From the NCBI RefSeq assembly GCF_000308855.1, contig NZ_BAGM01000117.1, positions 1-64,000 of the forward strand: 64,000 nucleotides of DNA, read 5' to 3'. The stretch is from Nocardia veterana NBRC 100344 (GTDB taxonomy: Bacteria; Actinomycetota; Actinomycetes; Mycobacteriales; Mycobacteriaceae). A model generated the notes under the pieces. That model saw only the letters and a program-made list of their open reading frames with translations, was not told the origin of the DNA and made no database searches. A program made the translations under genes and the position numbers. Shown here in pieces: positions 50,932 through 58,536 of the stretch (its first letter is position 1; every line of letters begins with the position of its first letter).

Positions 50932-51338
50932 CCGACACTGCGCAGAACAGCACCGACGAGAATTTGAACTGGCTCGTCACCCGCTTCACCAGAGAGGTGC
51001 CTGGAGTGTCGCACGCGGTGCTCGTCTCGGCCGACGGCCTGCTCCAGGCGACCAGCCCGCACCTGCCCGCCGATCGCGCCGAGCAACTGTCCGCGGTGAC
51101 CGCCGGTTTGGCGAGTCTGTCCGCGGGCGCGGCGCAATTGTTCAACGGCGGCAAGGTGATGCAGTCGATTGTGGACATGCAGCGCGGCTATCTTTTGGTG
51201 ATGAGCGTCGGCAACGGCTCGCACCTGGCGGTACTGGCGAACAAGCAGCACGATATCGGCCGCATCGGCTACGAAATGGCCCTGCTGGTCGACCGAGTCG
51301 GATCGGTCGTGCAAGCCACGGCCCGTTCGGCGGTCTGA
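50928..51338 (+). CDS. Roadblock/LC7-domain protein (conservon second gene)
   Basis: The 136-residue protein has the Roadblock/LC7 fold: LNWLVTRFTREVPGVSHAVL as the first helix and strand, LVSADGLLQATSP, and GYLLVMSVGNGSHLAVLANK later on. In conservons this protein is thought to act as a GTPase-activating or scaffold partner, like MglB. ATG at 50928 overlaps the kinase stop (ATGA). The DUF742 gene follows after 8 bases. Confidence 0.92.
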   Translation: MTDTAQNSTDENLNWLVTRFTREVPGVSHAVLVSADGLLQATSPHLPADRAEQLSAVTAGLASLSAGAAQLFNGGKVMQSIVDMQRGYLLVMSVGNGSHLAVLANKQHDIGRIGYEMALLVDRVGSVVQATARSAV

Positions 51339-51346
51339 CGATTGCG

Positions 51347-51721
51347 ATGTCCAGCTCTTTCGGAGCCGGGTCCGGCCGGCCAACCACACGCGTCCGTCCC
51401 TATGCGCTGACCGCGGGGCGCACCGAACCCGCGGTCGAACTCCCGCTCGAGGCGGTCGTGGAAACCCTGCCCTACGCCAATCAATTCGATTGGCCCGCAG
51501 GCGATATTCGAACGGATATCCTGCGCCTGGGCGCGGGACGGCTCTCGGTGGCCGAAATCGCCGCCCATCTGCAACGACCGCTCGGCATGATCCGGGTGGT
51601 CATCGGCGACCTGGTGGTGGCCGGGACCATGCGAGTACACACCACGCTCAGCGAGGACGCGAGCTTCGACGAGCGCCGATCCCTGATGGAGAGGACCCTG
51701 CGTGGACTCCGTGCCCTCTGA
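51347..51721 (+). CDS. DUF742 protein (conservon third gene)
   Basis: The 124-residue protein has the DUF742 pattern: RVRPYALTAGRTEPAVELPL and a winged-helix-like part, LSVAEIAAHLQRPLGMIRVV, then IGDLVVAGTMRVH. It probably links the kinase to the GTPase. It lies 8 bases after the roadblock gene, and its 3' end overlaps the GTPase start by 20 bases. Confidence 0.92.
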   Translation: MSSSFGAGSGRPTTRVRPYALTAGRTEPAVELPLEAVVETLPYANQFDWPAGDIRTDILRLGAGRLSVAEIAAHLQRPLGMIRVVIGDLVVAGTMRVHTTLSEDASFDERRSLMERTLRGLRAL

Positions 51722-52427
51722 CACCGAGCGGTATCCTCCTGCATCGCAATCGAATTCCGTGAGCTCCTCCCCCCGTCAACCGCTTCCGTACCAGAATCCC
51801 TCCATGCACCTTCAGAACTCCACGGCTCCGATACCACCTCAGCCGGAGCCCGACAGCCGCACCGCCTCGACCAAAATCGTGGTCGCGGGCGGTTTCGGCG
51901 CCGGCAAGACCACTTTCGTCGGTGCGGTCTCGGAGATCGTGCCGCTGCGCACCGAGGCCATGGTGACCGGCGTGTCCGACGGGATCGACGACCTGTCGGC
52001 GACACCGGGCAAGGAAACCACCACGGTGGCCATGGATTTCGGCCGGATCATCCTGCCCAACAACCTGACGCTGTACCTGTTCGGTACCCCGGGCCAGCGT
52101 CGCTTCTGGTTCATGTGGGACGACCTGATTCGCGGCGCGATCGGCGCCGTCGTGCTGGTCGACACCCGCCGGATCGAGGACAGTTTCGCCGCGGTCGACT
52201 TCTTCGAGGCCCGCGGACTGCCGTTTCTGGTGGCGGTCAACAGGTTTCCGAACGCGCCGCGCTTCCCGGTCGCGGAACTGCGGGAGGCACTGTCGATCCG
52301 CGAGGGCGTGCCGGTGGTCGATATCGACGCCCGCGACGCCGGGGAGGTGCGCGGTGCGCTCGCCGCGGTCACCGAGTACGCGATTGCGCGCCTGACCGCT
52401 ACGCACGCGACGGTGGGACAGGGCTGA
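51702..52427 (+). CDS. Conservon small GTPase
   Basis: The 241-residue protein has a disordered Pro/Ser-rich N-terminus (residues 1-55) and then a Ras-like G domain. The Walker A motif GGFGAGKTTF is at about residues 63-72, with a switch II-like FGTPGQRRFW and the base-recognition motif VNRF in place of NKxD. It is the fourth conservon gene (cvnD type). GTG at 51702 lies within the DUF742 gene. The MHYT gene follows after 25 bases, probably in the same operon. Confidence 0.92.
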   Translation: MDSVPSDTERYPPASQSNSVSSSPRQPLPYQNPSMHLQNSTAPIPPQPEPDSRTASTKIVVAGGFGAGKTTFVGAVSEIVPLRTEAMVTGVSDGIDDLSATPGKETTTVAMDFGRIILPNNLTLYLFGTPGQRRFWFMWDDLIRGAIGAVVLVDTRRIEDSFAAVDFFEARGLPFLVAVNRFPNAPRFPVAELREALSIREGVPVVDIDARDAGEVRGALAAVTEYAIARLTATHATVGQG

Positions 52428-52452
52428 GCGCTCCGAGCTGAGGGGATGGGCA

Positions 52453-53310
52453 ATGAACTACTTCACGATGGGGTACTGGGTGCTGGGCCTGGCATTCGGT
52501 GTGTCCGCGGCCGGAGCGGTGGTGGCGCTGGCCTGTATCCGGCAGTCGACGCTCTCGGTGACCGCTCGGTTCCGGATGGTGTGGCTCACGGCGGCCGCGG
52601 TCTCCATCGGCGGCGTCGGCACCTGGCTGGCCGTCTACGTCTCGATGCTCGGGATCGGCGTCTCCTCCGGTGAGGTGCGCTACGACGTCACCCGGCTGGT
52701 CGTTGGGGCGGTCATCGCGGTGGCGGGGGTGCTCGCGGGTCTGGTGATCGCCGGACGGGCTGGGGCGCTGCCCCGGGTCGTCGGCGGTGGGGTGGTGATG
52801 GGCGTGGGCATCGGCGTCATGCACATGCTCGCCATGGGCGCGATCCGGGTGCGGGGATCGGTCGAGGTGAATATCTGGCTCTCGCTCGCCGCCGCCGTGC
52901 TGGCCGTCGCCGCCTCCGTCGGGCTGGTCTGGGCGACCACGCGTCTGCGCGCGATGGTGGCGCTCGCGGGCGTGGCGCTGCTGTACGCGCTCGCGGTCAC
53001 CGCGATGCACTATCTCGGACAGGCAGGGGTGCACGTGGATCTGGACGCCGCGGTCGGGCAGCCGACGGGCGAGGATCTGTTCACGCTGTTCGTGCCGGTC
53101 TTCGTGATGGGAACGCTGTCGCTGGCGGTCCCGATCACCGCGGTCCTGGTTGCCCCCGACCGGACCGGCACCACCCGCTCACGGCAATTGGCCCAGGCGG
53201 CGCAGGCCGCGAAAAATGCCGCGGCTCAGGGTAATTCGGTCGCAGGCGGTTCGGCCGGCGGCCAGGCTCCGGCTCGCCCCACGGGACGCACGCCGCAGCC
53301 GGTGGGTTGA
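52453..53310 (+). CDS. MHYT-domain membrane protein
   Basis: The 285-residue protein has seven hydrophobic segments (residues 6-26, 42-62, 78-100, 105-128, 137-156, 160-180 and 213-235) and MHYT-type motifs in the helices: GVMHMLAMGA and VTAMHYLGQ, with a more degenerate first copy. MHYT domains are thought to bind copper and sense oxygen, CO or NO. The tail after residue 240 is polar and Ala/Gln-rich. No GGDEF or kinase domain is attached. The gene follows the conservon GTPase by 25 bases, suggesting that the conservon reads this sensor. Confidence 0.85.
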   Translation: MNYFTMGYWVLGLAFGVSAAGAVVALACIRQSTLSVTARFRMVWLTAAAVSIGGVGTWLAVYVSMLGIGVSSGEVRYDVTRLVVGAVIAVAGVLAGLVIAGRAGALPRVVGGGVVMGVGIGVMHMLAMGAIRVRGSVEVNIWLSLAAAVLAVAASVGLVWATTRLRAMVALAGVALLYALAVTAMHYLGQAGVHVDLDAAVGQPTGEDLFTLFVPVFVMGTLSLAVPITAVLVAPDRTGTTRSRQLAQAAQAAKNAAAQGNSVAGGSAGGQAPARPTGRTPQPVG

Positions 53311-53382
53311 GTCCGCACCCGGTCTGTTCCATTACGGTTCCGGGCACCAGCGCGCGGCCTCCGCACCGACGCTCGCGACACA

Positions 53383-53420
53383 ATTCGGGGCGGGCTCGTC
53401 CGTGCGAGCCCGCCCCGAAT
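53383..53420. terminator. Bidirectional terminator with a perfect 16-bp stem
   Basis: The arm 53383-53398 (ATTCGGGGCGGGCTCG) pairs perfectly with 53405-53420 around a 6-base loop. It lies between the end of the MHYT gene and the end of the convergent secreted-protein gene, and can serve both. Confidence 0.75.
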
Positions 53421-53435
53421 CCGGAATGTCCGTGC

Positions 53436-54086
53436 TTACTTGTCCGAGGGGGCGTTGATCCGGTTGAAGTACTCGATCGCGACGAGCACACCGGAGACAC
53501 CGCCGACACCGACCAGGCCGGCCGCGGCACCCAGCGGGGCGCCCAGCGCGGCGCCGGTCAGGCAGCCGCCGATCCAGCCCGGCACCACCAGGAACGGCGT
53601 GCCGAGCGCCGCGCCGAGGACGCAGCCACCGGCCAGGCCGATCGCGGTGCCGACCAGGGTGCCGATGCTGGTGGCGATGCCGAGTTCGTTGATCGCGCTC
53701 TGGTTGGCCGCGTCCAGATCCTCACGGCTGGCGACATCGTGCAGCATCGGGGCCGGGTGCGCCGCGGCCGGATCCGTGCTCGGGGTCAGCGTCGCCTGGT
53801 TGCCGTCGATGTGCGCGGCGATCGGGAAGGCCAGCCCGTCGTGCAGGTAGGTCAGCGGAAAGCCCGCAACCACCTTGCCCGCGTTGTCGCGAACCTGGAA
53901 CTGGTCACCCTCGGTGGTCAGCGATCCGGCGTCGGTTTTCACGACAACGGATTTGTCGACGACATTTGCGGTGTAGTGAATATCGGGGTTGTCGGACGCG
54001 GCCGGGGCTGCGAAGCCGGTACCCGTCGAGATTCCGAGAGCGGCGATGACCAGAGCCGATGTCGCGGCGAACTTCCTGAGCTTCAT
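53436..54086 (-). CDS. Secreted/membrane protein with Gly/Ala-rich C-terminus
   Basis: The 216-residue protein has a signal peptide (MKLRKFAATSALVIAALGIS, cleavage after TGFAA). A beta-rich region follows (about residues 33-110, IHYTANVVDKSVVVK), then a long Gly/Ala-rich stretch (about 135-200, IGLAGGCVLGAALG) that may insert into a membrane or pack as a glycine zipper. Two cysteines lie in that stretch. I recall similar proteins in nocardiae without a known role. It stands alone on the minus strand. Confidence 0.75.
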   Translation of the reverse strand: MKLRKFAATSALVIAALGISTGTGFAAPAASDNPDIHYTANVVDKSVVVKTDAGSLTTEGDQFQVRDNAGKVVAGFPLTYLHDGLAFPIAAHIDGNQATLTPSTDPAAAHPAPMLHDVASREDLDAANQSAINELGIATSIGTLVGTAIGLAGGCVLGAALGTPFLVVPGWIGGCLTGAALGAPLGAAAGLVGVGGVSGVLVAIEYFNRINAPSDK

Positions 54087-54476
54087 CCCTCATACAACTT
54101 TCTTCAGCAGTTTGCGGCACCGATACCCCGGCGCCAGAGCTCGAAATCGAAACCCTTGAACAGGCTGCTCCGCAGCCATTACGAACACGTAACAGAGACC
54201 GTTAATAAGGCGCCAAGAAAATGCCAGGAATGTTAAGAAGCTGAAAATTCGGACATTTTGCGGGCCGGCAGGACGGCTTCGGCAAACGCTCAGCCGCTGC
54301 TCCGCTCGGCCCGCCGAGGCCGACCGCTCGACGCGGATCGCGAATTACAGTGTGGAGCAGGCACTTCGACTCGGGCTCCGGCGCAGGCAGGTCCAGGCCG
54401 GTGATCCGAGGCCGAGAGCCAGGGCCGCCGGACAGATCCCGCGGCGATTCGGGGACGGACGAAAGAGGTACCGGAT
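54087..54476. other. Intergenic region with AT-rich core
   Basis: About 390 bases between divergent genes: the secreted protein (minus) and the small helical protein (plus). The part at 54170-54260 is AT-rich, with the sequence GTAACAGAGACCGTTAATAAGG near 54190, a plausible promoter zone (quoted only for position). No gene was found. Confidence 0.4.
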
Positions 54477-54881
54477 GTGACTCCGGAGCAGGAAGCGATG
54501 TTGCGTGACGTGCAGGTGCAGCTGCGCGGCCCGGACTTGGCCGGCTGGCCGCAGTTGGGCGATGAGGACGGCATCCCGGAACGGACCGTGGTCGAGGCAT
54601 TGGGTGCGGCGTTGCGGCAGATCGCCGAGCTGCGCACCGAGATCGCGGATCTGGAAACGACGGTGGCGGAGCTGAGCGGGCAGGCGCCGCGCACGGCCCC
54701 GTTACCCTGGCCACTGTCCTCCCTCGCCGCGCTCCTGGCGGACCCGGGCGCGGTGATCGGTGAACAGTTCGCGCGATGGGAGGCCCTGTTCGAGCAGCTT
54801 CGCGGAGAGCCGGACCCGGCGGTTCCACAGCCGGCACAGCGGGCGCTGGAAGCGCCCTCCGATATCGCAGAACGGGGCTGA
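54477..54881 (+). CDS. Small helical protein resembling an endolysin-tail module
   Basis: The 134-residue protein starts VTPEQEAMLRDVQVQLRGPD and continues LAGWPQLG, a motif I recognise from the C-terminal helical module of some actinobacterial amidases and phage endolysins. The rest is a Leu/Glu heptad helix (QIAELRTEIADLETTVAEL) and an Ala/Pro-rich tail. There is no signal peptide. It stands alone and is followed by a terminator. The role is unknown; it may be a free-standing copy of a module that mediates protein contacts. Confidence 0.68.
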   Translation: MTPEQEAMLRDVQVQLRGPDLAGWPQLGDEDGIPERTVVEALGAALRQIAELRTEIADLETTVAELSGQAPRTAPLPWPLSSLAALLADPGAVIGEQFARWEALFEQLRGEPDPAVPQPAQRALEAPSDIAERG

Positions 54882-55245
54882 GACCCCCGAAGTGGCGATG
54901 AGCGGGTTCTCCTGGCAACCAGGAGAACCCGCCCTCAGGCACGAGGATACCGGCACCCGGCCCGAAAAGCAGCGTTTCGAGGGAATTTCTCCGGCCCAAA
55001 GACCCACCAGCAGTACACAATTCGGTTACCAGCTATCAACTCGCTAGCAGACCCGAGGCGACATTCCTGGTGACGCGGACCTATTCGATAGCCGAATGAT
55101 CGCTCGATTCCGGCAATTAGTGCAGAATTTCGCCGGCCGACACCGGGCTTACCGGTGAACTATCGCGAAACCGCCTCCGCGACAGCACACCGCGAGCTAT
55201 CGTCACGGCGGACGACGAACACGACTCGCTCCCAAGGAGATTCCG
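54882..55245. other. Intergenic region with terminator and promoter zone
   Basis: About 360 bases. The left part holds the hairpin terminator of the upstream gene at 54902-54932. The right part, AT-richer at 55010-55120, should hold the promoter of the next small gene. No other gene is supported. Confidence 0.45.
54902..54932 (+). terminator. Hairpin terminator after the small helical protein gene
   Basis: GCGGGTTCTCCTGG (54902-54915) pairs perfectly with CCAGGAGAACCCGC (54919-54932), leaving a CAA loop. It starts 21 bases after the stop codon. Confidence 0.75.
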
Positions 55246-55470
55246 ATGGCAGTTTCGGTGGTGCTCGACAAGGTTCTCGACAAGGCCTACGAGAACAAAT
55301 CCCTCGAGGAGATCCTCTCCGCCCCACCCTCGGCGCTGGCCGGCCTCACCGAGAAGCACGATGCCCAACTGCTGGAGGCGCTGGGAGTCAAGACGGTGGC
55401 CGATCTGGCCTCCAACAAGTACATCCAGATCGCGTCGGCGCTCGCCACCCTGGCCGCCAAGGCCGGCTGA
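55246..55470 (+). CDS. Small helical protein of unknown function
   Basis: A 74-residue protein (MAVSVVLDKVLDKAYENKSL at the start) that seems fully helical. A LTEKHDAQLLEALGVKTVAD segment recalls a helix-hairpin-helix, followed by ASALATLAAKAG. The ATG has an AAGGAG site 8 bases upstream, and a strong hairpin follows the stop, so it is expected to be an independent transcript. I recall similar small proteins in actinobacteria without a function. Confidence 0.72.
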   Translation: MAVSVVLDKVLDKAYENKSLEEILSAPPSALAGLTEKHDAQLLEALGVKTVADLASNKYIQIASALATLAAKAG

Positions 55471-55482
55471 CCGCCCGCGACA

Positions 55483-55526
55483 GGATTCGGCCCGGGCACC
55501 GCAAGGGCGATGCCCGGGCCGAATCC
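55483..55526. terminator. Bidirectional terminator, 16-bp stem
   Basis: GGATTCGGCCCGGGCA (55483-55498) pairs perfectly with TGCCCGGGCCGAATCC (55511-55526) around a 12-base loop. It separates the small helical protein gene from the end of the zinc-independent ribosomal operon on the minus strand. Confidence 0.75.
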
Positions 55527-55551
55527 TTGCGCCCGTCCGGTTCCCTGTGTC

Positions 55552-55725
55552 CTACAACCGGGCCGGGTCGATCAGGCCGCGGCGAACCGCGGCCACCAGC
55601 CGGCGCGGCACCTGGTATACGACTCCACCGACACCGACCGGCACCAGGTCGGGAGGAGTCGCCTTCCAGTTCGCCCGCCGACTGCGAGTGTTGGCCCGCG
55701 ACATTCGCCGCTTCGGCACCGCCAT
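55552..55725 (-). CDS. rpmF: Zinc-independent ribosomal protein bL32 paralogue
   Basis: The 57-residue protein starts MAVPKRRMSRANTRSRRANW, the standard bL32 opening, but has no cysteine at all, so it lacks the zinc-binding pairs of the usual copy. It is the last gene of the minus-strand arm of the Zur-type locus, starting 1 base after the bL31 stop. It would replace the zinc-containing bL32 in ribosomes when zinc is scarce. Confidence 0.9.
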   Translation of the reverse strand: MAVPKRRMSRANTRSRRANWKATPPDLVPVGVGGVVYQVPRRLVAAVRRGLIDPARL

Positions 55726-55726
55726 C

Positions 55727-56005
55727 TCAGCCCTCCCCTCGGGCAGAGCCGGTGCGCGGTGCGCGCCTGCCGTATTTGCGTTCGAACTTCTCCACCCGGC
55801 CCTGGGTGTCGAGCACCCGGTGCGCACCGGTCCAGAACGGGTGCGAGTCCGCGGTGACATCGACCGTGATCAGCGGATAGCTCTTGCCGTCGGACCACTC
55901 GACGGTCCGGGTGCTCGTCGCCGTGGAACGGGTGAGGAACCGCTTGCCGGTACTCACATCCTCGAAGACCACCGCGTGATAGTCCGGATGAATTCCTGAC
56001 TTCAT
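55727..56005 (-). CDS. rpmE: Type B ribosomal protein bL31 (zinc-independent)
   Basis: The 92-residue protein has the type B pattern: MKSGIHPDYHAVVFEDVSTG, RSTATSTRTVEW, then VDVTADSHPFWTGAHRVLDT and GRVEKFERKYG. It lacks the CxxC pair of type A bL31. ATG at 56005 is chosen by family start. It follows the MRF gene by 4 bases and precedes bL32, forming the minus-strand operon of the zinc-starvation locus. Confidence 0.94.
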   Translation of the reverse strand: MKSGIHPDYHAVVFEDVSTGKRFLTRSTATSTRTVEWSDGKSYPLITVDVTADSHPFWTGAHRVLDTQGRVEKFERKYGRRAPRTGSARGEG

Positions 56006-56009
56006 TGCC

Positions 56010-57305
56010 CTACCTTTCCTTCGATCGGGACTCGATACCGCGATCGGCCTCCGATTCCGTTGTCGCACAGGGGTCCTCATGGAACTCGCCGAAGGGGTCG
56101 GCCCACTGCGCGACGAGTTCGGGGGTGTTGCGCAGCAGGATCAGCTCGGCCTCGTCGAGCAGTGCCCAGTGCAGCGCCGTGCGGATCTCGTCCGGGTCGG
56201 CGCCGCAGGTGAGGATCACCAGGGAAATGTCTCGATCGCCGAAATCCTCGTGCCAGCGCAGGGCCGCCAGCGCCCGCCGGTCCGGGTCGGCTGCCGCCCG
56301 GTCGGCCGGACTCATCGCCGCGAGCCACATCCCGGCGTCTCCGATCCGCAGCCCACCGCCGGCCGATTCCAGCCACACCACCCGATCGGGCTGGGTGGCC
56401 AGCCAGATCCGACCGCGTGCGGTGATCACGCCGTCGAACAGCACGTCCAGCGCCTCGTGCAGGCGGGAGGGATGGAAGGGACGGTCGGTGGCGAATTCGA
56501 TCAGTGCCACGCCGTTCTCGTCGGCCAGCGGCGGTTGTCCACGCAGCAGCGGTGCGTGCGCGTCGAAGCTGCGGCCACGCCGGGAATCGGCCGGAATCCG
56601 GTCGAGCAACATCTCCACCCGCCCGCCGGTGACCTCGCGACCGTCCTCGACCCAGATCGCCGGTGCCGTCGGGATCAGCCGATCCAGTACCGAGCGCAGC
56701 ACGTCGCGTTCGCCGTCGGAGACCTGGTCGCTCGCGAAAACGACGGCCGCGTCGGCGAATTCGACCTGCCCGACGGCGAGCTGGGCCACCGTCCGATCGC
56801 CGTCACCGGCGCCGCCCGCGCGTTCGTCCAGGGTGTCGTCGCTGAGCGCGTCCGCCACCCACGTGCGCGCGTCCAGCCCGGTCACCACCGCGTCGATTCG
56901 CACATCGCGGCCGGCGGGACCGTCCACCCGCCCGACGATCCCGACAACGGGGACGTTCGCGATCGCGTGACAGACCGCCTCGGCCTCGAAGGCCGGATCG
57001 AGCGCGATCACGATGCGGTGCACCGAATCCCGCGCCGCCAACCGGGACAGCAGCGGCAGCAGGTCGGCACGCAGCGTGCAGGAGACGCAGCCGTGCGCGA
57101 GTTCGTGCACGCTCGCCGTCTCCCGGCCGTCGAGCGAGACGCTGCGCCGGACCACGCCCTCGTGCAACGAGCTCAGATCGTGCCGCACGACGACCGTGCC
57201 CGGGGCCGTTCCCAGTAGTCCGGCGATTCGAGCCATACCCTCCGCGACCGGTCCGGGAAAGCCCGCCAGCAGCACGACGGGCGTACGGCGGTCGGGACGT
57301 GACAC
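56010..57305 (-). CDS. mrf: Ribosome hibernation factor-recruiting protein MRF (COG0523-like)
   Basis: The 431-residue protein is related to CobW/COG0523 proteins and matches mycobacterial MRF (Rv0106-like): HELAHGCVSCTLRADLLPLL carries the CxxC motif, and the C-terminal domain has RPFHPSRLHEALDVLFDGV and RIWLATQPDRVVWLESAGGG. The first loop, GFPGPVAEGM, is a degenerate Walker A without the Lys, so GTP hydrolysis may be lost, as I recall for the mycobacterial protein. MRF recruits the hibernation factor to zinc-free ribosomes. GTG at 57305 is preferred over a TTG at 57326. Confidence 0.88.
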   Translation of the reverse strand: MSRPDRRTPVVLLAGFPGPVAEGMARIAGLLGTAPGTVVVRHDLSSLHEGVVRRSVSLDGRETASVHELAHGCVSCTLRADLLPLLSRLAARDSVHRIVIALDPAFEAEAVCHAIANVPVVGIVGRVDGPAGRDVRIDAVVTGLDARTWVADALSDDTLDERAGGAGDGDRTVAQLAVGQVEFADAAVVFASDQVSDGERDVLRSVLDRLIPTAPAIWVEDGREVTGGRVEMLLDRIPADSRRGRSFDAHAPLLRGQPPLADENGVALIEFATDRPFHPSRLHEALDVLFDGVITARGRIWLATQPDRVVWLESAGGGLRIGDAGMWLAAMSPADRAAADPDRRALAALRWHEDFGDRDISLVILTCGADPDEIRTALHWALLDEAELILLRNTPELVAQWADPFGEFHEDPCATTESEADRGIESRSKER

Positions 57306-57320
57306 CACCGAAACCCCTTT

Positions 57321-57335
57321 CGACAATGATTTTCA
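57321..57335. promoter_or_regulatory. Zur-type box on the mrf side
   Basis: CGACAATGATTTTCA lies just upstream of the mrf start; on the mrf strand it reads TGAAAATCATTGTCG, close to the mycobacterial Zur box. The core AATGATTTTCA is repeated 55 bases away on the rpmB side. Confidence 0.7.
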
Positions 57336-57370
57336 TTTACTGTCGCCCCACGGTACAGTCTGCGGCAGCC

Positions 57371-57390
57371 ATTGTCGAAAATGATTTTCA
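57371..57390. promoter_or_regulatory. Zur-type box on the rpmB side
   Basis: ATTGTCGAAAATGATTTTCA contains the perfect 13-base palindrome GAAAATGATTTTC (57377-57389), typical of Zur operators. It lies 13 bases before the rpmB start. With the box at 57321-57335 it controls a divergent pair of operons, expected to be induced when zinc is low. Confidence 0.75.
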
Positions 57391-57403
57391 GAAAGGCCTC
57401 CCC

Positions 57404-57640
57404 ATGTCGGCCCATTGCCAGGTCACCGGCCGCAAGCCGGGCTTCGGTAAGTCCGTCTCGCACTCCCACGTCCGGACCAACCGGCGCTGGGACCCGAACA
57501 TCCAGCGCAAGACCTACTACCTGCCCAGCGCAGGCCGTCGCATCACACTGCGGGTGTCGGCCAAGGGCATCAAGATCATCGACCGCGACGGCATCGAGGC
57601 CGTGGTCGCCCGGCTGCGGGCTCGTGGAATCGAGGTCTGA
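57404..57640 (+). CDS. rpmB: Ribosomal protein bL28 paralogue (zinc-independent)
   Basis: The 78-residue protein starts MSAHCQVTGRKPGFGKSVSH and continues with SHVRTNRRWDPNIQ and KGIKIIDRDGIEAV, clear bL28 features. It has a single Cys and no CxxC pairs, so it cannot hold the zinc of the other copy. It is the first gene of the plus-strand arm, 13 bases after the Zur box. The next gene overlaps its stop (TGATG). Confidence 0.95.
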   Translation: MSAHCQVTGRKPGFGKSVSHSHVRTNRRWDPNIQRKTYYLPSAGRRITLRVSAKGIKIIDRDGIEAVVARLRARGIEV

Positions 57641-57807
57641 TGGCACGCAACAACGAGCTGCGGCCCATCGTCAAGCTGCGGTCGACCGCGGGCACCGGCT
57701 ACACCTACGTCACACGCAAGAATCGCCGCAACGATCCCGATCGCCTGGTGTTGCGCAAATACGATCCGGTGCTGCGACGACACGTCGACTTCCGGGAGGA
57801 CCGGTAA
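57640..57807 (+). CDS. rpmG: Ribosomal protein bL33 paralogue (zinc-independent)
   Basis: The 55-residue protein MARNNELRPIVKLRSTAGTG, then YTYVTRKNRRNDPDRLVLRK, is bL33 without any cysteine. The ATG overlaps the rpmB stop, and the stop overlaps the rpsN start (TAATG), so the three genes are translationally coupled. Confidence 0.95.
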   Translation: MARNNELRPIVKLRSTAGTGYTYVTRKNRRNDPDRLVLRKYDPVLRRHVDFREDR

Positions 57808-58112
57808 TGGCGAAGAAGTCCAAGATCGCCCGCAACGAACAGCGTCGCGCGGTCGTCGCCCGCTACGCCGAGCGCCGGGCCGAACTCAAAGAGCTGATCC
57901 GGAATCCGGCGACCCACGACGCGGACCGGGCCGCGGCGCAGCTCGCGCTGCAGCGGCTGCCGCGCGATGCGAGTCCGGTACGATTGCGCAATCGGGACGC
58001 CACCGACGGCCGCCCCCGCGGTCATCTCCGCAAGTTCGGGCTCTCCCGGGTACGCGTGCGCGAGCTGGCCCATCGGGGCGAGCTGCCCGGTGTACACAAA
58101 TCGAGTTGGTAG
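57807..58112 (+). CDS. rpsN: Ribosomal protein uS14 paralogue (zinc-independent)
   Basis: The 101-residue protein starts MAKKSKIARNEQRRAVVARY and ends with RPRGHLRKFGLSRVRVRELA and GELPGVHKSSW. This is the long, cysteine-free form of uS14; the zinc-binding form is about 61 residues with two CxxC pairs. It is the third gene of the operon. Confidence 0.95.
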   Translation: MAKKSKIARNEQRRAVVARYAERRAELKELIRNPATHDADRAAAQLALQRLPRDASPVRLRNRDATDGRPRGHLRKFGLSRVRVRELAHRGELPGVHKSSW

Positions 58113-58209
58113 ACCATCGCAGATCTCGTCAGAAGGAACCCGGCACGGGCGGTCACGCGAACCGCGTGACGAGGAGGACCCGCCGCGCGCGCCGAGAAAG
58201 GAAACCGAC

Positions 58210-58464
58210 ATGGCAGTCAAGCGAGCACCGTCGAAGCGGATCCGGGCCGAGCAGGCTCGGCGTCCGAAGAAGAACCCGCTGATCGCCGCCGGTGTGGAAA
58301 CCGTCGACTACAAGGATGTGAACCTGCTGCGCACGTTCATCTCCGACCGCGGCAAGATCCGCAGCCGCCGGGTCACCGGTCTCACCCCGCAGCAGCAGCG
58401 ACAGGTGGCGGTGGCGGTGAAGAACGCACGGGAGATGGCATTGCTCCCGTTCACGAGCCGATAG
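58210..58464 (+). CDS. rpsR: Ribosomal protein bS18 paralogue
   Basis: The 84-residue protein MAVKRAPSKRIRAEQARRPK continues with VDYKDVNLLRTFISDRGKI and RVTGLTPQQQRQVAVAVKNA, a bS18 without cysteines. It ends the zinc-starvation operon, 97 bases after rpsN, with a GAAAGGAAA site before the ATG, and is followed by a strong terminator. Confidence 0.95.
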   Translation: MAVKRAPSKRIRAEQARRPKKNPLIAAGVETVDYKDVNLLRTFISDRGKIRSRRVTGLTPQQQRQVAVAVKNAREMALLPFTSR

Positions 58465-58472
58465 CAACACAG

Positions 58473-58522
58473 CGAGAACGCCCCGACGCCACCGAATCGA
58501 GGACGGCATCGGGGCGTTCTCG
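58473..58522. terminator. Bidirectional terminator after rpsR
   Basis: CGAGAACGCCCCGACGCC (58473-58490) pairs with GGCATCGGGGCGTTCTCG (58505-58522), with one G-T wobble and a 14-base loop. It lies between the rpsR stop and the end of the convergent LysM-lectin gene. Confidence 0.75.
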
Positions 58523-58536
58523 TGTATCCGCAGCCG

